Shown here: positions 61,470-64,000 of the stretch, in pieces
How the letters are laid out: the number at the start of each line of letters is the position of its first letter
Position numbering within the stretch: the stretch's first letter is position 1
Assembly: GCA_016806645.1 (NCBI GenBank)
Contig: JACSYO010002116.1
Location: 6,442,001-6,506,000, forward strand
Direction of reading: 5' to 3'
Source of the DNA: Ophiodon elongatus
Taxonomy: Eukaryota > Chordata > Actinopteri > Perciformes > Hexagrammidae
Length of the DNA stretch: 64,000 bases
Notes under the pieces: model-generated
The model's input: the letters and a program-made list of their open reading frames with translations, nothing else
What the model was told of the DNA's origin: nothing
The model's database searches: none
Program-made: the position numbers and the translations under genes

Positions 61470-64000
61470 GTACATTAAGAGTCCGTTCATGTTGCCATGT
61501 TGAGTCTGACTTTCTTCAGCACAGTTATAGGGCTAACTAGTCTGGCTCTTTTCAAAGTTAAAAAATCAATACCAAGCCCTCTTAAACGTACTAGTTAACA
61601 TGTTACATCTTTAATCCATACACAAACAGAAACGTAAAGTTGGCAATTTGTTGCTTTATGAGAAGTTATGTAGGCCTATCATAACCTTTTCTTGGTAAAC
61701 AACATCCGGGTGCACCTAAGCTAGGCTAACTGCCTCCTGACTTCAGCTACATATGCACAAACATTAAAATGGTATCAATCTTCTCATCTAACTCTGCGAG
61801 AAAGTCAAAATGATTTAATTTGATTGATTACATTGCAATGTCAACAAGAGCCTTACGGTAACATGAAGTTTCTGTCTTTGTTCATCAAAGGAGGAATCCC
61901 AGGCCTTCCTGTTTATTGTTGGGAATCATGTTTGTGTTGCCTCTGTTGAGATTAATTATGTTTTTCGTTGCTTTTTGTCTTTTACGTTATCTTTAATCTC
62001 AGTTTTTGAGAGCACTGAACTTTCTCTTGTCAGACTTAATGACTCGAGCACTCATCTACTATTTGCGTGCAGTCTAAGTTTAGAAGGGAGTGCTTAAGGT
62101 CATGCCATTTTTATACTTCTCAGAACAGGCTATTGTGTTTCCTGTGTCAGGGCATATTGTTCAGAATGAGTTTTGCCTCGCTGTGTAATATACTGATGGG
62201 AGCCATGATCCTGATGGAGGTCTTGTTATCTTCCCACATGTTTGTGATGACCTTGGGTCTATGCAGAGTGAACATGCAGGGGAACTCCTCAAACAGAGCT
62301 ATATGGTTTAAGGAAAAACAGGAAAAGAATGCGACACTTCTTCATTCACTGTAAACAAAAATATTATTGGAAGAAGTTGACCAGATCTTTGCTGCATTAA
62401 TCTCTTCAGATATTTAACTAATTTCTAAATTTCATATATTGAGAAAAGGCATTTTTCATATTCAAGCTAACACATCCTTTGTCATTTCTACATTTTATTT
62501 CATATTTTCTGTCGTGGCAGATATGGACTGGACTTAGCTGCTGTGGTTATCGTGCTATTGGGAATTAGAAAAAAATGCAACATTGAGGATGACATTGAGA
62601 AGAGGAAATGTTCGGGGCAATTTCATTCAGCAAAGTCAGCTTATTTCATTCCACATAAATGGTATAATGTCCAAATGCTACCTTGGTATTATAGCACTGT
62701 CAGGTGGTTGAGAGTGCAGAGACTTCCTCAGAGAGGAAAAAGCTCATCAAGCCAAGAATCAAAATAGTTGTAGGGTTGACAGACACACAACGATCCTAGT
62801 CCGACCTGATAATGACCACCATTATTTAATTCTTTATGATCATAATTTTATATTCATTTAGATATATATACTTCAATTAACATAAACTTTGGTCACGTCA
62901 TAAAATACTTATGCATTAATAGAAATGGCATACTATTCATTTAACAACGTGCTATTTATTAATACTAATTGAATTGTACACTGTACCTCTTATTCATATG
63001 AACCCTTTCATGTGAATCATTTATAAAATAAAGATAAGAGTTGTGTCAGTCTAAATCAAGTCGCAGGTGGTTCCTGGCTGTTTTCAACATATCCTATAAC
63101 ATTTTTAAAAAGATCTAAAACGTTTGTACTCACAAAGCAAGAGTCAGAGGCGCTGTCACCAAAAATGAAGCATTGTGAGGTAAAGCTGTGCACAAAAGCT
63201 GTGTTGCTCTGTAGAAAAAACATCTAAATTTATTTATTAATCAAGATGATTTAAGATGATTATATATTAATTGTGATGCCATCGAGATCTTCAAGAAAGT
63301 ATGACACAATTTAAGAGTACTCAATGTCTCATATGCCAGTGTTTGCAGGAACGTTTAAACAAACAGCTTGAAATGAGAAAGTATTCAAGCACATGTCTAT
63401 TTCTTGCTCAGTTAAGTGGTAATGCTGTGAGCAACCACTCAAAGATTAATAGATAAATAATTAAGCAGAAAACTATTCCAGGACGTCTGTGCTTTACCTG
63501 CCCACTTTCAGAAAGTAAATCTTTATTTATTATGACTCCTTGATCTGTTTTGAACAGTTGCACTACATCAACATAACTGTGTGAGGTCTCACCTGCTCAT
63601 TGGCTCTAATGCTTTGCTTCACATGGAAATGTGATTGACAATTACCAGTAAAAAGCAGCTGATTTAACATTACTAACATCTGTTGTTTGGATGTAAAACA
63701 TGTTTAGTAAGGTGGACTACTTTTCAGCTCATACAAAAATGAAACACAGATGTTTCTTTTACTTTGTGTTCTTGTCCAGTGTGATCTCACGAATCCTTCT
63801 CATCATGTTTGTCAGTTAATAATAGAAAGCAGTTTTCTATAAATGTTGTCACAGTCATGTTCTCATTGCTTCAGAAAGCTGGAACACAGTGTTCATAATG
63901 TCCTCCAACATCACTTTCCTCCCTCAAAGTTATGCCCCTGCTTTATGCCTATTGAACCCCAAACATGTTATATAAAAAATAATTAATGCTGATTCAGTGG

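Larger units (their letters stand above)
53881..64000. other. Region upstream of ercc6 with no recognised gene
   Basis: Synteny predicts chat and slc18a3 beyond ercc6. SLC18A3 is a single-exon gene with a long frame, and no such frame is present. No chat exon was recognised. The DNA is AT-rich and unique apart from the microsatellites, repeat fragments and hairpins listed separately. The longest frames (56,713-57,324, partly TG repeat, and 60,423-60,773) have no family features. Confidence 0.55.

Noticed and set aside
53881..64000. chat or slc18a3 expected from synteny
   Set aside because: No long vesicular-transporter frame and no recognisable choline acetyltransferase exon; they may lie beyond the window.

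Overview
The window is vertebrate nuclear DNA, almost certainly from a ray-finned (teleost) fish. The genes are split by GT-AG introns, CA/TG microsatellites are very dense, and several interspersed repeats typical of fish genomes are present. All four recognisable genes lie on the minus strand in the order vstm4 - cefip (C10orf71) - drgx - ercc6. This is the same block as human chromosome 10q11 (VSTM4, C10orf71, DRGX, ERCC6), so synteny supports each identification. Species and clade cannot be named from sequence alone.

Layout. 1-5,500: the 5' part of vstm4, with a signal-peptide exon and an Ig V-set exon; later exons are not recognised and probably lie left of the window. 5,500-7,842: spacer. 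7,843-20,315: a giant, apparently intronless cefip coding exon. It contains a nearly identical 228-bp (76-residue) tandem array, one copy of which carries a cluster of small deletions that breaks the frame. 20,316-31,257: gene-poor spacer with a likely cefip upstream exon and promoter, a 1.1-kb degenerate minisatellite and a LINE tail. 31,258-36,100: complete drgx, six coding exons with paired-like homeodomain and OAR motif, plus two 5' noncoding exon segments. 36,100-38,438: drgx upstream and ercc6 downstream DNA. 38,439-53,880: complete ercc6 (CSB), 21 coding exons giving an open frame of 1,437 residues plus a noncoding first exon. 53,881-64,000: no recognisable gene; only repeats, a CTCF-type motif, and perfect or near-perfect hairpins.

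The genes do not form a pathway. vstm4 encodes a secreted or membrane Ig protein, cefip a muscle Z-disc protein, drgx a sensory-neuron transcription factor, and ercc6 a transcription-coupled repair remodeller. They are linked by ancient synteny.

Most striking: (1) the cefip array and its broken copy, where adding back exactly the 10 missing bases makes the whole coding span 4,161 codons, pointing to an assembly artefact or a polymorphic repeat; (2) three ercc6 splice sites abutting CA/TG microsatellites; (3) an inverted pair of (CT)(CA)(CG)(CA) blocks at the drgx promoter; (4) two tight hairpins near 61.4 kb; (5) a perfect CTCF core beside the ercc6 promoter. I found no undescribed enzymatic or defence-type system.
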